This document shows, piece after piece, positions 16,826 to 27,320 of a stretch of DNA of 35,710 bases (its first letter is position 1; each line of letters begins with the position of its first letter). This DNA is from Rhodococcus sp. AW25M09. GTDB taxonomy: Bacteria; Actinomycetota; Actinomycetes; Mycobacteriales; Mycobacteriaceae. The stretch spans positions 1 through 35,710 of the forward strand of contig NZ_CAPS01000080.1 in NCBI RefSeq assembly GCF_000333955.1, given 5' to 3'. Position numbers and translations under genes: made by a program. Below the pieces are notes generated by a model. That model worked only from the letters and a program-made list of their open reading frames with translations, was not told the origin of the DNA and ran no database searches.

Positions 16826-17956
16826 ATGACATCGCCAGAGAGGTCGTTGCCTGACGGTTGCCCCGGAGCGCTGACGACGCACCTGGCCGCGGACGGTCCG
16901 CTGGCGCGGATCAGGCTGCCGGGCGGTGTCCTGCGGCCGGGGCAGATGCAGGTGCTGGCGCAGGCAGCAGCAGAGCTGGGCGACGGCACGTTGGAGCTGA
17001 CCTCTCGGGGCAACATCCAGGTGCGCGCGGTCAAGGATCCGGACGGTCTGGCGAGCAGGTTGGCCGATGCCGGGTTGCTGCCGTCCGAGACGCACGAACG
17101 GGTGCGCAACATCCTCGCCTCACCGCTCTCGGGTCGGGTCGACGGTCTTGCCGATGTCCGGGCACTGGTCGGAGAACTGGACGCGGGCCTCTGCGCGCGC
17201 CCCGACCTGGCCGAACTACCAGGAAGGGTGTTGTTCGCACTCGACGACGGCCGAGGCGACCTCTGCGGCTTGGAACCGGATTTCGGTGTCTACGCCCAGG
17301 CAGACGGTTCGTATGCGCTGCTACTGGCGGGACACGACACCGGAGTTCGAGTCCAACGCGACGCCGTGGTGTCGACTCTGCTCGAGTGCGCCGGATCCTT
17401 TGTGGAGCTTCGGCGAGCCGAATGGCGCGTGGCCGAACTCGACAACGGAGCAGCTCGAATTCTCAAACGTCTGCAGCTCACTGCCGGCCCGGCCCTGACC
17501 CTTCCTGCGCCCGTCGAAGTGCCGCCGATCGGCTGGCTCGACCAGGTCGACGGCCGCGTGGCGTTGGCCGCGGGACTGGCCAACGGTGTTCTCGGCGCGC
17601 GGCTCGGCGAGTTTCTCGCGGCGATCGATCGTCCGCTGATCATGACCCCGTGGCGATCGTTGGTCGTGTGCGATCTGGACGAGGAACCGGCCGAGCAGGT
17701 CGTGCGCGTGCTGGCCCCGATGGGCCTGATCTTCGACGCGGCCTCGCCGTGGATTCGGGTGAGCGCGTGTACCGGATCGCCGGGCTGCGAGAAGTCGCTG
17801 GCCGACGTGCGCACCGACCTCGCAGCCGCTGTGGATGCTCGGATGACTCCGCGTGACGAGCGGCAACACTGGTCCGGGTGTGAGCGACGTTGCGGACGAC
17901 CCAAGGGCGAGGTCACCGACGTGATCGCGACCGGAATCGGCTACCGCGTGTCCTGA
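16826..17956 (+). CDS. cobG: Precorrin-3B synthase CobG
   Basis: CobG is the oxygen-dependent iron-sulfur monooxygenase that converts precorrin-3A to precorrin-3B, the hallmark of the aerobic cobalamin pathway. The 376-residue protein has the nitrite/sulfite-reductase-like fold: [18 protein letters not shown] and [14 protein letters not shown] in the N-terminal half. A C-terminal 4Fe-4S cluster motif is formed by Cys315 and Cys321 ([11 protein letters not shown]) plus Cys352 and Cys356 ([10 protein letters not shown]). Oxygen dependence is known for the family, not visible here. The gene leads a plus-strand set cobG-cobH-cobIJ; the cobH start follows 14 nt after its stop. It reads divergently from cobN. 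Confidence 0.94.
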   Translation: MTSPERSLPDGCPGALTTHLAADGPLARIRLPGGVLRPGQMQVLAQAAAELGDGTLELTSRGNIQVRAVKDPDGLASRLADAGLLPSETHERVRNILASPLSGRVDGLADVRALVGELDAGLCARPDLAELPGRVLFALDDGRGDLCGLEPDFGVYAQADGSYALLLAGHDTGVRVQRDAVVSTLLECAGSFVELRRAEWRVAELDNGAARILKRLQLTAGPALTLPAPVEVPPIGWLDQVDGRVALAAGLANGVLGARLGEFLAAIDRPLIMTPWRSLVVCDLDEEPAEQVVRVLAPMGLIFDAASPWIRVSACTGSPGCEKSLADVRTDLAAAVDARMTPRDERQHWSGCERRCGRPKGEVTDVIATGIGYRVS

Positions 17957-17970
17957 CGGCACGAGACCGG

Positions 17971-18636
17971 ATGCCTGCTGAGGTGCCCCTCTCCCCTATC
18001 GTGAAACGCATGCACGACTACGTCCGCGACGGCGCGGAGATCTACCGGCAATCGTTCGCGACCATCCGAGCCGAAGCGGATCTGTCTCGGTTCGCACCTG
18101 ATGTCGCCCAGGTCGTCGTGCGCATGATTCATGCGGTCGGCGAGATCGATCTGACCGACACCATCGGATTCACCCCGAATGTCGTAGCGTCTGCTCGCGC
18201 CGCGCTACAGGCAGGCGCTCCGGTCCTGTGCGATGTCAACATGGTGGCCACCGGAGTGACGCGTCGACGACTGCCCGCAGACAACGAAGTGCTGTGCACC
18301 CTGTCCGATCCACGGGTGCCCGAGCTGGCGAAGAGTTTGCGAACCACGAGAACGGCTGCAGCGCTGGAACTGTGGGGAGACAAACTGGACGGCGCCGTCG
18401 TCGCGATCGGTAACGCACCGACCGCACTGTTCCACTTGATGGAGTTGCTCGCTGCCGGGGCCCCGAAGCCGGCGGCCATTGTCGGTGGACCGGTCGGGTT
18501 CATCGGTGCCGCGGAGTCGAAGGAAGACTTGATCACCGCAGACACCGGCGTCGAGTATCTGCTGGTTCGAGGCCGGCGTGGTGGCAGCGCCATCACTGTT
18601 GCTGCGGTCAATGCCATTGCGAGCGAACAGGAATGA
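17971..18636 (+). CDS. cobH: Precorrin-8X methylmutase CobH
   Basis: CobH moves the methyl group from C11 to C12 of precorrin-8X to form hydrogenobyrinic acid. The 221-residue length is normal. The catalytic histidine is His54 in [15 protein letters not shown], and further conserved segments are [33 protein letters not shown] and [18 protein letters not shown] start at ATG 17971, since residues upstream in the frame overlap cobG and do not match the family. The stop overlaps the cobIJ start as ATGA, so the two are coupled. Confidence 0.95.
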   Translation: MPAEVPLSPIVKRMHDYVRDGAEIYRQSFATIRAEADLSRFAPDVAQVVVRMIHAVGEIDLTDTIGFTPNVVASARAALQAGAPVLCDVNMVATGVTRRRLPADNEVLCTLSDPRVPELAKSLRTTRTAAALELWGDKLDGAVVAIGNAPTALFHLMELLAAGAPKPAAIVGGPVGFIGAAESKEDLITADTGVEYLLVRGRRGGSAITVAAVNAIASEQE

Positions 18637-20138
18637 ACACGGCCGGAAAGTTGTGGGGAGTCGGCGTCGGTCCTGGCGATCCGGAGTTGTTGACCGTGAA
18701 GGCCGCTCGCGTGATCGGCGCGGCCGACGTCGTCGCGTTCCACAGTGCACAGCACGGCCGGAGCATTTCCCGCGGGCTCGCGTCCGGTTACATGCGTGAC
18801 GGGCAAATCGAGGAACATCTGGTCTATCCGGTGACCACCGAGACGACGTCACACCCGGGCGGTTACCAGGGTGCGATCGACGAGTTCTACGAATCCGCCG
18901 CCGCGCGACTGGCTGCCCACCTCGACGCCGGGCGGTCGGTAGTACTTCTCGCCGAGGGTGATCCGCTCTTCTACAGCTCGTACATGCACATGCACAAGAG
19001 ATTGGCCGATCGCTTCGAGGTCGAGATCGTCCCCGGCGTGACGTCGGTCAGTGCCGCGTCTGCCGCCCTGGCGACTCCACTCGTGGAGCGCGACGAGGTG
19101 TTCACGGTGCTTCCCGGTACCTTGCCCGCGGACGAGCTCGCGCGGCGGCTTCGGGGCACGGACGCAGCCGTCATCATGAAGCTCGGCCGGACCTACCCGA
19201 CAGTGCTCGAGGCCCTCGAACGATCGGGCAGGCTGACCGAGGCGCGCTACGTCGAGCGTGCCAGCACACCCGAGCAGCGAGTGCTCGACGCATCCGACGC
19301 GGACAACGTCCCGTACTTCTCCATGATCGTGGTACCGAGTCCATCCAACCGCAGCGAAACGCCCTCCGGCACCGGCGAAGTGGTCGTCGTCGGTCTCGGT
19401 CCGGGCGACGATGCCTGGACGACGGACGAGGTCCGTGCCGAACTTGCCGCTGCCACCGACCTGGTCGGCTACGTCACCTACGTCGACCGAGTACCGCAGC
19501 GCCCCGGCCAGATCCGGCACTCGAGTGACAACAAGGTCGAGTCCGAACGTGCCGCCTTCGCACTCGATCTCGCCAAGCAGGGTCGCCGCGTTGCCGTGGT
19601 CTCCTCGGGTGATCCGGGCGTGTTCGCGATGGCGACGGCGGTCATCGAGGTTGCGGCCGAAGAACAATGGAACTCCGTACCGGTTCGGGTCATGCCGGGA
19701 ATGACGGCAGCCAACGCCGTTGCCAGTCGGGTGGGGGCCCCACTCGGCCACGACTACGCCGTCGTCTCGCTCTCCGACCGACTCAAGCCCTGGGATGTCG
19801 TGGCATCGCGGCTCGCGGCGGTGGCCGGAGCCGACATGGCAATCGCGATCTACAACCCCGCGTCGAAGTCTCGTACCTGGCAGGTCGGCGCAATGAAAGA
19901 GCTTCTGCTCGAGCATCGCTCACCGCAGACGCCGGTGGTGATCGGACGAGCGGTGGGCAGTGCGGACGAATCTGTTCGCACCGTCACACTCGGTGAACTC
20001 GATCCCGAATCGATCGACATGCGGTGTCTGCTGATCGTCGGATCCTCGATGACCACCGTGGTGGACACGGGAAGTGGGCCGAAGGTCTTCACCTCCCGGC
20101 GCTACCCTTCGAAGGTTCCGTCGTCAGCGTCCGGATAG
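18633..20138 (+). CDS. cobIJ: Fused precorrin-2 C20- and precorrin-3B C17-methyltransferase CobIJ
   Basis: This 501-residue protein carries two S-adenosylmethionine-dependent tetrapyrrole methylases. Residues 1-245 are CobI-like ([19 protein letters not shown] and a [16 protein letters not shown] motif). Residues 247-490 are CobJ-like ([20 protein letters not shown] and [16 protein letters not shown]). CobI methylates C20 of precorrin-2; CobJ methylates C17 of precorrin-3B with ring contraction, so it acts directly after CobG, encoded two genes upstream. The same fusion is known in M. tuberculosis, where it is annotated as cobI. It ends in a 15-bp overlap with the convergent cobK stop. Confidence 0.95.
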   Translation: MNTAGKLWGVGVGPGDPELLTVKAARVIGAADVVAFHSAQHGRSISRGLASGYMRDGQIEEHLVYPVTTETTSHPGGYQGAIDEFYESAAARLAAHLDAGRSVVLLAEGDPLFYSSYMHMHKRLADRFEVEIVPGVTSVSAASAALATPLVERDEVFTVLPGTLPADELARRLRGTDAAVIMKLGRTYPTVLEALERSGRLTEARYVERASTPEQRVLDASDADNVPYFSMIVVPSPSNRSETPSGTGEVVVVGLGPGDDAWTTDEVRAELAAATDLVGYVTYVDRVPQRPGQIRHSSDNKVESERAAFALDLAKQGRRVAVVSSGDPGVFAMATAVIEVAAEEQWNSVPVRVMPGMTAANAVASRVGAPLGHDYAVVSLSDRLKPWDVVASRLAAVAGADMAIAIYNPASKSRTWQVGAMKELLLEHRSPQTPVVIGRAVGSADESVRTVTLGELDPESIDMRCLLIVGSSMTTVVDTGSGPKVFTSRRYPSKVPSSASG

Positions 20139-20867
20139 CCGGTTCGTCAACCAGGCCACGGCGGCATCGACCTCGTGCACGGTCTGTGCCGAGGTCGATG
20201 TCTCAGGACGGGCCACCATCAGTACCGGGATCGATGCTGCTCTCGCCGCATCGAGTTTGGCCCGAGTCATATCGCCGCCGCTGTTCTTGGTGATCACTAC
20301 GTCGATACGGTTGTCTCCGAGCACCGTCGACTCGTGGTCCGTGTCGAAGGGCCCCCGGTCGAGCAACAGGGTCATTCGCGGCGGCACCGGTCCGGTAGGC
20401 GGGTCGATCGCTCTGACCAGAAACCAGGAGTCCTCGACGTGCGCAAAATGGTGCACACCCTGCCTGCCGATCGTGAGGAAGACCCTGCTGCCGGGCGTGA
20501 CCGACGCCGCCGCGTCGGGCAGGGAGGCAACCGACGTCCATCGATCGCCCTCCCCCGGAATCCATGGCGGGCGAGTCAGTACGAGTAGGGCAACTCCTGT
20601 TGCTCGGGTGGCACGCTCGGCGTGTGCGCCGATGGTCGCTGCAAAAGGGTGCGTTGCGTCCACCACCGCATCGATGCCGTTGTCTCGAAGCCACACCGCA
20701 AGCTTGTCCGATCCACCGAAGCCGCCGATTCGGGTCTGCCCGACGGGGAGTATCGGATCTGCCACGCGCCCGGCCAACGAGGTGATCGTCTGGATCCCCG
20801 GCATTCCATCCACAGCAGCAGCGAGGGCTCGCGATTCCGAAGTACCGCCGAGAATCAAGACTCTCAC
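20124..20867 (-). CDS. cobK: Precorrin-6A reductase CobK
   Basis: CobK reduces precorrin-6A to precorrin-6B with NADPH. The 247-residue protein begins VRVLILGGTSESRALA, a nucleotide-binding motif, and shows the family segments SLAGRVADP, GFGGSDKLAVWLRDNGIDAVVDATHPFA and VITKNSGGDMTRAKLDAAR. The start is GTG 20867, which overlaps the cobL stop by 4 nt (GTGA), so translation is coupled to cobL. In M. tuberculosis, cobM lies between these two genes; here nothing separates them. Confidence 0.95.
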   Translation of the reverse strand: MRVLILGGTSESRALAAAVDGMPGIQTITSLAGRVADPILPVGQTRIGGFGGSDKLAVWLRDNGIDAVVDATHPFAATIGAHAERATRATGVALLVLTRPPWIPGEGDRWTSVASLPDAAASVTPGSRVFLTIGRQGVHHFAHVEDSWFLVRAIDPPTGPVPPRMTLLLDRGPFDTDHESTVLGDNRIDVVITKNSGGDMTRAKLDAARAASIPVLMVARPETSTSAQTVHEVDAAVAWLTNRLSGR

Positions 20868-22108
20868 TGTTTCGTCGAATACGGTTTCGTCGCACTCCAC
20901 TGGGTGACCGGCAACTGCGGCCTCCACGTGGTGAATGCACCGAGAGCTTCGCCGCGGTAGATCTGAAATCTGCGCAGCTCACCGCCGAACCGCTCCGCCG
21001 CAGAAAGCAAGAGCGAATCCGATTGAGCAGTAACCGAATTGGCGACCACGCGACCACCGGCGCGCACTGCGCGCCAGCACTGCTCGAGCATGTCGGGCGA
21101 GGTCAACCCGCCACCGATGAACACAGCGTCGGGCAGTCCATCCTCTGCCGTGACGTCGGTGAAGCTTTCGGGGGCTTCACCGAACACGCTCAGGCTTGGA
21201 ACTCCCAGACGCAGTGCATTGTTCTCGATCTGAGCGCGGCGATTCGGCGAGGATTCGAATGTCACTGCGCGGCAGGATGCGTCGGTCCGCATCCATTCGA
21301 TGGCGATGGTTCCCGATCCACCTCCGATGTCCCAGAGCAGCTCCCCGGGTGCAGGTGCCAAGGCACTGAGCGTCAGAGCTCGTACTTCCTGTTTGGTCAT
21401 CTGACCGTCCCCGCCGAAGGCGGAGTCGGCCAGGCCTGGAATTCGAGTGTGCCGGGCGGACCCGGGATCTCGAACGCAGGCGAGCGCCACGACGTTGAGT
21501 GAGTCGATGCCGTCGAACGTGGAGTCTCGGGCGATCCCGCCGATCGTTCGCTCGGCCGGACCGCCGAGCTGTTCGAGCACCGTCAACTTGCTTGCGCCGA
21601 ACCCGTTGGCGGACAACACGGCTGCGATCTTACCGGGGGTGCCGCTGCCGCGACTCAACACGAGCATCCGTCGACCGTCGGCCAGTTCCGGCAACAGCGT
21701 CTCGACGGGGCTGTTCACCAGCGACACCGTCGTGGTGTGCTGGAGTGCCCAACCCAATCGCGCACACGCCAGCGAGACCGAGGACGGAGCGGGATGCACT
21801 CGCAGCCGCTCGGCACCGAACTCCCGCGCCAGGCTCACCCCGATTCCGTAGAACATCGGATCCCCGCTGGCCAACACGCAGACGCGAGAACCCTCGTATG
21901 CGTCGACCATGGGTCTCAAATTCGGCAGTAACGGGCTCGGCCATGTTCTGGTCTCGGTGCAGTGTGCCCGTACCCCCGCGACCTGGCGGGCGGAACCGAA
22001 CACCACGTCTGCCTGCTCGATGGCTGTGCGGGAGGTGCCGGACAGTCCGTCCCAGCCGTCCGCTCCGACTCCCACGACGAGGATCGGACGTGGGCTCGAT
22101 GTCGACAT
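20864..22108 (-). CDS. cobL: Precorrin-6Y C5,15-methyltransferase (decarboxylating) CobL
   Basis: CobL methylates C5 and C15 of precorrin-6B and removes the acetate carboxyl at C12. The 414-residue protein has the usual two parts. The N-terminal CbiE-like tetrapyrrole methylase domain (about 1-205) shows ILVVGVGADGWDGLS and LASGDPMFYGIGV. The C-terminal CbiT-like methyltransferase (about 225-405) shows the SAM loop LLWDIGGGSGTIAIEWMR and DAVFIGGGLTSPDML. ATG 22108 shares one base with the TGA of the upstream SDR gene (TGATG), which implies coupling. The next gene is cobK, overlapped by 4 nt. Confidence 0.95.
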   Translation of the reverse strand: MSTSSPRPILVVGVGADGWDGLSGTSRTAIEQADVVFGSARQVAGVRAHCTETRTWPSPLLPNLRPMVDAYEGSRVCVLASGDPMFYGIGVSLAREFGAERLRVHPAPSSVSLACARLGWALQHTTTVSLVNSPVETLLPELADGRRMLVLSRGSGTPGKIAAVLSANGFGASKLTVLEQLGGPAERTIGGIARDSTFDGIDSLNVVALACVRDPGSARHTRIPGLADSAFGGDGQMTKQEVRALTLSALAPAPGELLWDIGGGSGTIAIEWMRTDASCRAVTFESSPNRRAQIENNALRLGVPSLSVFGEAPESFTDVTAEDGLPDAVFIGGGLTSPDMLEQCWRAVRAGGRVVANSVTAQSDSLLLSAAERFGGELRRFQIYRGEALGAFTTWRPQLPVTQWSATKPYSTKQ

Positions 22109-22866
22109 CAGCGGGGCATCCTGCGCCAGAGCCATTGCGGCAGGAGCCGCATGGCGAAGAACACCGGTCGGAGCGTGCCCGGAATCCAGACGCTGGCAGC
22201 GCGTTTGCGCAACGCGGCAACCACGACGTCGGCGACCTGATCCGGAGTACTCGACAGCGGTGCCGGTGTCATGCCCTCGGTCATGGAACCGATGACGAAT
22301 CCGGGACGGGCAAGCAGTAGGTGTACCCCGCTGCCGTGCAGCGAATCGCTCAACCCGCTGGCGAACCCGTCGAGGCCGGCTTTGGCGGATCCGTACACGT
22401 AGTTGGCGCGCCGCACCCGAACGCCCGCGACCGACGAGAACACGACCAGGTCGCCGCTCCCCTGTGCCCGAAGGAGCTTCGAGGCGTGCGTGAGCACCGA
22501 GACCTGCGCCAGGAAGTCCGTGGTGATGACATCGAGAGCATGCTGGGCGTCGTTCTCGGCGCGGGCTTGGTCTCCGAGGATGCCGAACGCGAGAACCACG
22601 ACTCCGATCGGCCCGTGCCGCTCGGCCACATCGCGCAGAAGGTCGGCATGGGTGTCCATCGCGTTCGCGTCGAACTCGACCACGTGCACTGCGTCCGCGC
22701 CGGCCTGCCGGACCCGGAGTTGCTCTGTTTCGAGCTCGTCGCTACGTCGGGCCGCAAGAACGACGGTTCGCCCCGGGGCGAGTCGGGTGGCGACTTCGAG
22801 CCCGATCTCGCTGCGGCCGCCCAGCAGCAACAGCGTTCCGACCGCGGGCTCTGCTCGTCTGCTCAC
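22108..22866 (-). CDS. Short-chain dehydrogenase/reductase, DprE2-like (Rv2073c-like)
   Basis: This 252-residue SDR begins [26 protein letters not shown], so the cofactor loop is GGRSEIG. The catalytic YxxxK occurs in [13 protein letters not shown], and the preceding Ser in [15 protein letters not shown]. The segments [23 protein letters not shown] and [23 protein letters not shown] closely resemble DprE2, the reductase that makes decaprenyl-phospho-arabinose for the cell wall. M. tuberculosis has an SDR gene (Rv2073c, from memory) at this same place beside cobL. The substrate is unknown; involvement in cobalamin synthesis is not established. The start is GTG 22866, with CAGACT 7 nt upstream as a weak -10. 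Translation is probably coupled to cobL. Confidence 0.85.
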   Translation of the reverse strand: MSRRAEPAVGTLLLLGGRSEIGLEVATRLAPGRTVVLAARRSDELETEQLRVRQAGADAVHVVEFDANAMDTHADLLRDVAERHGPIGVVVLAFGILGDQARAENDAQHALDVITTDFLAQVSVLTHASKLLRAQGSGDLVVFSSVAGVRVRRANYVYGSAKAGLDGFASGLSDSLHGSGVHLLLARPGFVIGSMTEGMTPAPLSSTPDQVADVVVAALRKRAASVWIPGTLRPVFFAMRLLPQWLWRRMPR

Positions 22867-22920
22867 GCCGACCAGTCTGGCCGATCGAACACCGTTCACC
22901 GTAGTCGGGGGCTGAGTCAC

Positions 22921-22926
22921 TACAGT
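22921..22926 (+). promoter_or_regulatory. -10 element TACAGT, leaderless promoter
   Basis: TACAGT fits TANNNT and ends 6 nt before ATG 22933 of the Rv2074-like gene. It lies in the 66-bp divergent gap with the SDR gene. Confidence 0.45.
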
Positions 22927-22932
22927 CGGGAC

Positions 22933-23346
22933 ATGGCCGCCACCCCCGCTGACGCGACTGCCCTGACCGACGACGCATTCGAGTTCCTCACCGAACGGCA
23001 CCTCGCCACGCTGACGACGCTCCGACCGGACGGAACGCCACACGTCGTCGCCGTCGGCTTCACCTACGACACCGACGCGCTGATCGCGCGGGTCATCACC
23101 AACGACGTATCACAGAAGGCGATCAACGCCGGCCGCGGAGGCTATGCCGCCGTGACTCAGATCGACGGTCCCCGCTGGCTCACGTTGGAGGGGCCGGCCT
23201 CGGTCCGAGACGACCGCGAATCGGTCGTCGACGCCGAGCACCGCTACGCCCAGCGCTACCGCGTACCGAGGGAGAACCCCACCCGGGTCGTCATCGAGAT
23301 CCAGGTACAGCGGGTGCTGGGTAGCCGTTCGCTGCTCAGCCGCTAG
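22933..23346 (+). CDS. F420-dependent split-barrel reductase (Rv2074-like)
   Basis: This 137-residue split beta-barrel protein starts [46 protein letters not shown], typical of the FDOR-B family. Rv2074 of M. tuberculosis, found next to the Rv2073c SDR and cobL, is reported as an F420H2-dependent biliverdin reductase, and this protein sits in the same place with matching motifs. Biliverdin reduction is therefore the best guess, but it is inferred from homology and position. The phosphate-binding basic residues [11 protein letters not shown] and the C-terminal [17 protein letters not shown] fit the fold. It ends on the palindrome CTAG, which also ends the convergent gene. Confidence 0.88.
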   Translation: MAATPADATALTDDAFEFLTERHLATLTTLRPDGTPHVVAVGFTYDTDALIARVITNDVSQKAINAGRGGYAAVTQIDGPRWLTLEGPASVRDDRESVVDAEHRYAQRYRVPRENPTRVVIEIQVQRVLGSRSLLSR

Positions 23347-23939
23347 CGAGCCATCGGCTCCGACGACCAGGGTAGAACGGTCAGATTCGGCCACTCCGTT
23401 GTCCAGCGAGCCGCCTTGGCCTCGTAGACGTGCTGCATCGGCACCCTCGAGTTGGGTCGCACGATTCCCGCGAACAGATCCTCGAACCCGTACGGCGCGT
23501 AGACGATATCCCCGCCGTCGATGTCGCTGGCGATCCCGAAACAGCACGTGGTGGACACGAAATGGTCGATCGCATCCTCGGTACTGCGAAACGGCGCGAT
23601 GCGGCTGCCGAAGTGCTGCTCGTACCACAGGTGCACTCGTGCCTCGTTGCGTACTTCCACGTCCACTCCGAGGTCGGCGAACAACGAGGCTGCGGCCTCG
23701 ATAACCTCGTTCTCCGCGTCGTAGGACAGGTCCGAATCGTCGAAGTAGAAGAAGTCGTAGTCCCGGATGCCCGCCTGTGGATCCCGACCGGCGAGGTGGT
23801 TCCACACCGTCTGGAAGAGGCCGCCCGCCGTCAGGAACCACTCGGGGAGGCCGAGCTCGGGTGCACGTCGAAGTATCTCGACGACAACGGGATTGGACCG
23901 GACGATCGAGGCGAATTCGGCCTCGCGCTCCGTCGTCAC
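23343..23939 (-). CDS. Nucleotidyltransferase-like protein (COG3575 family)
   Basis: This 198-residue protein resembles the COG3575 nucleotidyltransferase-fold family, which is largely uncharacterised. Visible features are [16 protein letters not shown], then [23 protein letters not shown], where the acidic residues of DYDFFYFDD would bind metal, and a downstream [10 protein letters not shown] start at GTG 23939, which overlaps the stop of the upstream M24 peptidase as GTGA, because the frame upstream of it is Arg-rich and unlike the family. It is probably translated with the peptidase. The substrate is unknown. Confidence 0.75.
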   Translation of the reverse strand: MTTEREAEFASIVRSNPVVVEILRRAPELGLPEWFLTAGGLFQTVWNHLAGRDPQAGIRDYDFFYFDDSDLSYDAENEVIEAAASLFADLGVDVEVRNEARVHLWYEQHFGSRIAPFRSTEDAIDHFVSTTCCFGIASDIDGGDIVYAPYGFEDLFAGIVRPNSRVPMQHVYEAKAARWTTEWPNLTVLPWSSEPMAR

Positions 23940-25078
23940 ACCGGCAGGACGGCCAGATGATGGGGCCTGAGGTTGACCGATTCGCACCCATCTGCGGTGA
24001 CGACGACGATGTCCTCGATTCGCGCACCCCACTGTCCGCGGAAGTAGATTCCCGGCTCGATGCTGAACGCCATCCCTTCGGTCAGGGTGATGTCGTTGCC
24101 GGCGACGATGTACGGCTCCTCGTGCACCGACAAGCCGATTCCGTGACCGGTGCGGTGCAGAAAGGCCTCACCCAGCCCCGCCTCGATCAAGATGTCGCGA
24201 GCGGCGGCATCGATGGACTGCGCGGTGGCGCCCGGCACCACCGCGTCGACGGCTGCTTGCTGCGCCCGCTCCAGCACCGCGTACCGAGCAACGATCTCGG
24301 CCGCCGGTTCACCGAGACTGTAGGTGCGCGTCGAGTCGGAGTTGTACCCCGGTGCAACGGGTCCGCCGATGTCGATGACCACGATGTCGCCTGCCTCGAC
24401 GACGCGATCGGACACCTCGTGGTGCGGATCGGCACCATGGGGACCGGACCCGACGATGATGAATTCGGGTGCGGTGTGGCCTTCCTCGACGATTGCGGCT
24501 GCGATGTCCGCGGCGATCTGTGCTTCGGTGCGGCCCACTCGAAGCCATTCCCCCATGCGGGCGTGCACTCGGTCGATGGCGTACCCGGCTCGCCGCAACG
24601 CCTCGATCTCGGCCTCGTCCTTGACCATCCGGAGTTCGCGGAGCACGTCTGTGGCCAGCACCGGCACTGTGCCGAACATTGCAGCCAGCGGCACGAAATG
24701 CAGCGCTGGCATCGCATCGGCAACTGCCGTCTTCGATCCTGCAGGGATTGCCGCAGCCACCAGTGCATAGGGATCGACACCGTCCACCCAGTCCACGAGA
24801 GTCAGCGACAGATCCTGCGCCGCGGAATCGCCGAGTGCAGCCAGCTCGAGCCGCGGAACCACGACGCTGGGCGTGCTGCCGTCGGCCGGCACGACCAGGG
24901 CGATGAGTCGCTCGAAGGAACTGGCGTTCGATCCGATCAAATACTGCAGATCCGGACCCGGGGTGATCAGTAGTGCATCCAGTCCTGCATCCGACGTCAG
25001 GCGCGCGGCCCGCGCGAGGCGCGAGGCGTACACATCGCTGGAGAAGCGTGAGGAACTGACCGAAGAATCGATACTCAT
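23936..25078 (-). CDS. pepE: M24-family Xaa-Pro aminopeptidase-like peptidase (Rv2089c/PepE-like)
   Basis: This 380-residue cytosolic metallopeptidase has the creatinase/aminopeptidase P arrangement. The N-terminal domain is about 1-155 ([20 protein letters not shown]). The C-terminal pita-bread domain has the five metal ligands in order: Asp in [12 protein letters not shown], Asp in YNSDSTRTY, His in [13 protein letters not shown], Glu in SIEPGIYF and Glu in ARIEDIVVV. It removes N-terminal residues before proline or closely related substrates; the exact specificity is not visible. Position and family match Rv2089c (pepE) of M. tuberculosis. ATG 25078 has TAGCCT ending 6 nt before it. The reading frame overlaps the nucleotidyltransferase-like gene by 4 nt. 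Confidence 0.9.
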   Translation of the reverse strand: MSIDSSVSSSRFSSDVYASRLARAARLTSDAGLDALLITPGPDLQYLIGSNASSFERLIALVVPADGSTPSVVVPRLELAALGDSAAQDLSLTLVDWVDGVDPYALVAAAIPAGSKTAVADAMPALHFVPLAAMFGTVPVLATDVLRELRMVKDEAEIEALRRAGYAIDRVHARMGEWLRVGRTEAQIAADIAAAIVEEGHTAPEFIIVGSGPHGADPHHEVSDRVVEAGDIVVIDIGGPVAPGYNSDSTRTYSLGEPAAEIVARYAVLERAQQAAVDAVVPGATAQSIDAAARDILIEAGLGEAFLHRTGHGIGLSVHEEPYIVAGNDITLTEGMAFSIEPGIYFRGQWGARIEDIVVVTADGCESVNLRPHHLAVLPV

Positions 25079-25084
25079 CCCTTC

Positions 25085-25090
25085 AGGCTA
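25085..25090 (-). promoter_or_regulatory. -10 element TAGCCT, leaderless M24 peptidase promoter
   Basis: TAGCCT on the minus strand ends 6 nt before ATG 25078. GAAGGG between them resembles a Shine-Dalgarno but is too close to the start for normal use. Confidence 0.45.
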
Positions 25091-25114
25091 ATGGCGTTTG
25101 GCAAGATGAGCCGC

Positions 25115-26077
25115 ATGACCGCACCCGGAAAGTCGCCGTTGCTGCTCCTCGATGGTGCGAGCCTGTGGTTCAGGGCCTACTACGCACTGCCCGAGTCGAT
25201 TACGGCCCCCGACGGGAGGCCGGTCAACGCGGTCCGTGGATTCCTCGACATGATCTCGGCGTTGATCGCTCGTACCGAACCCGGTCGGTTGGCAGTGTGC
25301 CTCGATCTGGACTGGCGACCGCAGTTTCGAGTCGACCTCGTGCCGTCGTACAAGGCGCACCGGGTGGCCGAGGCAAACCCGGAGGTCGCCGAGAGCGAGG
25401 AGGTTCCGGAAACTCTGACTCCTCAGGTGGACATGATCATGGACGTGCTCGCTGCACTGGGGATTGCCACTGCCGGGGCAGAGGGCCTCGAGGCAGACGA
25501 CGTGTTGGGAACCCTGGCGGCGCGAGAGCGACAGGACCCCGTGGTCGTGGTCAGTGGGGACAGGGATCTGTTGCAGGTCGCTGCCGACGAGCCGAACGAA
25601 GTTCGTGTTCTGTACGTGGGGCGAGGGCTGGCGAAAGCCGAATTGTTCGATCCTGCACTGGTTTCCGAACGCTACGGCGTTCCGCTGCACCGCGCAGGTG
25701 CGGCCTACGCCGAACTGGCACTGCTACGCGGCGACGCCTCGGACGGCCTGCCCGGAGTGAAAGGTATCGGTGAGAAGACAGCGTCGACACTGATGCTCCA
25801 GTACGAATCGGTTGCCGCTGTGCGCAGCGCAGCGCTCGATCCGTCGTCGGACATGGCTAAGGGAATCCGGGCGAAGCTGGCCAACGCAAGTGACTATCTC
25901 GATGCGGCTCTTCCCGTCGTCCGAGTCGTCACCGACGCCGATGTCGTGCTGTCGAAGTCCGATGAGATCCCGGCCGAGCCGACCGACAGAGAGAGGTTGA
26001 ACGGCCTCGCCGAGAGCCTGGGTGTAGAGAACGCCGTGGCACGCCTCGTCGCTGCGATGGCGGCCACGGCGTCCTGA
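25115..26077 (+). CDS. 5'-3' exonuclease (Rv2090-like)
   Basis: This stand-alone 5'-3' exonuclease of about 320 residues is related to the N-terminal domain of DNA polymerase I and removes RNA primers or flaps. Conserved elements are [17 protein letters not shown] near the N-terminus, [14 protein letters not shown] and [12 protein letters not shown] with metal-binding aspartates, and the helix-3-turn-helix DNA clamp [19 protein letters not shown]. The family match begins SPLLLLDG, so ATG 25115 is favoured; in-frame ATGs at 25091 and 25106 are alternatives. Its promoter must overlap the start of the divergent M24 peptidase. It ends 25 bp from the convergent DUF4333 gene. Confidence 0.9.
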   Translation: MTAPGKSPLLLLDGASLWFRAYYALPESITAPDGRPVNAVRGFLDMISALIARTEPGRLAVCLDLDWRPQFRVDLVPSYKAHRVAEANPEVAESEEVPETLTPQVDMIMDVLAALGIATAGAEGLEADDVLGTLAARERQDPVVVVSGDRDLLQVAADEPNEVRVLYVGRGLAKAELFDPALVSERYGVPLHRAGAAYAELALLRGDASDGLPGVKGIGEKTASTLMLQYESVAAVRSAALDPSSDMAKGIRAKLANASDYLDAALPVVRVVTDADVVLSKSDEIPAEPTDRERLNGLAESLGVENAVARLVAAMAATAS

Positions 26078-26102
26078 AGCCGACCTGAAGACCGAGCAGT
26101 GC

Positions 26103-27320
<1,218 letters not shown>

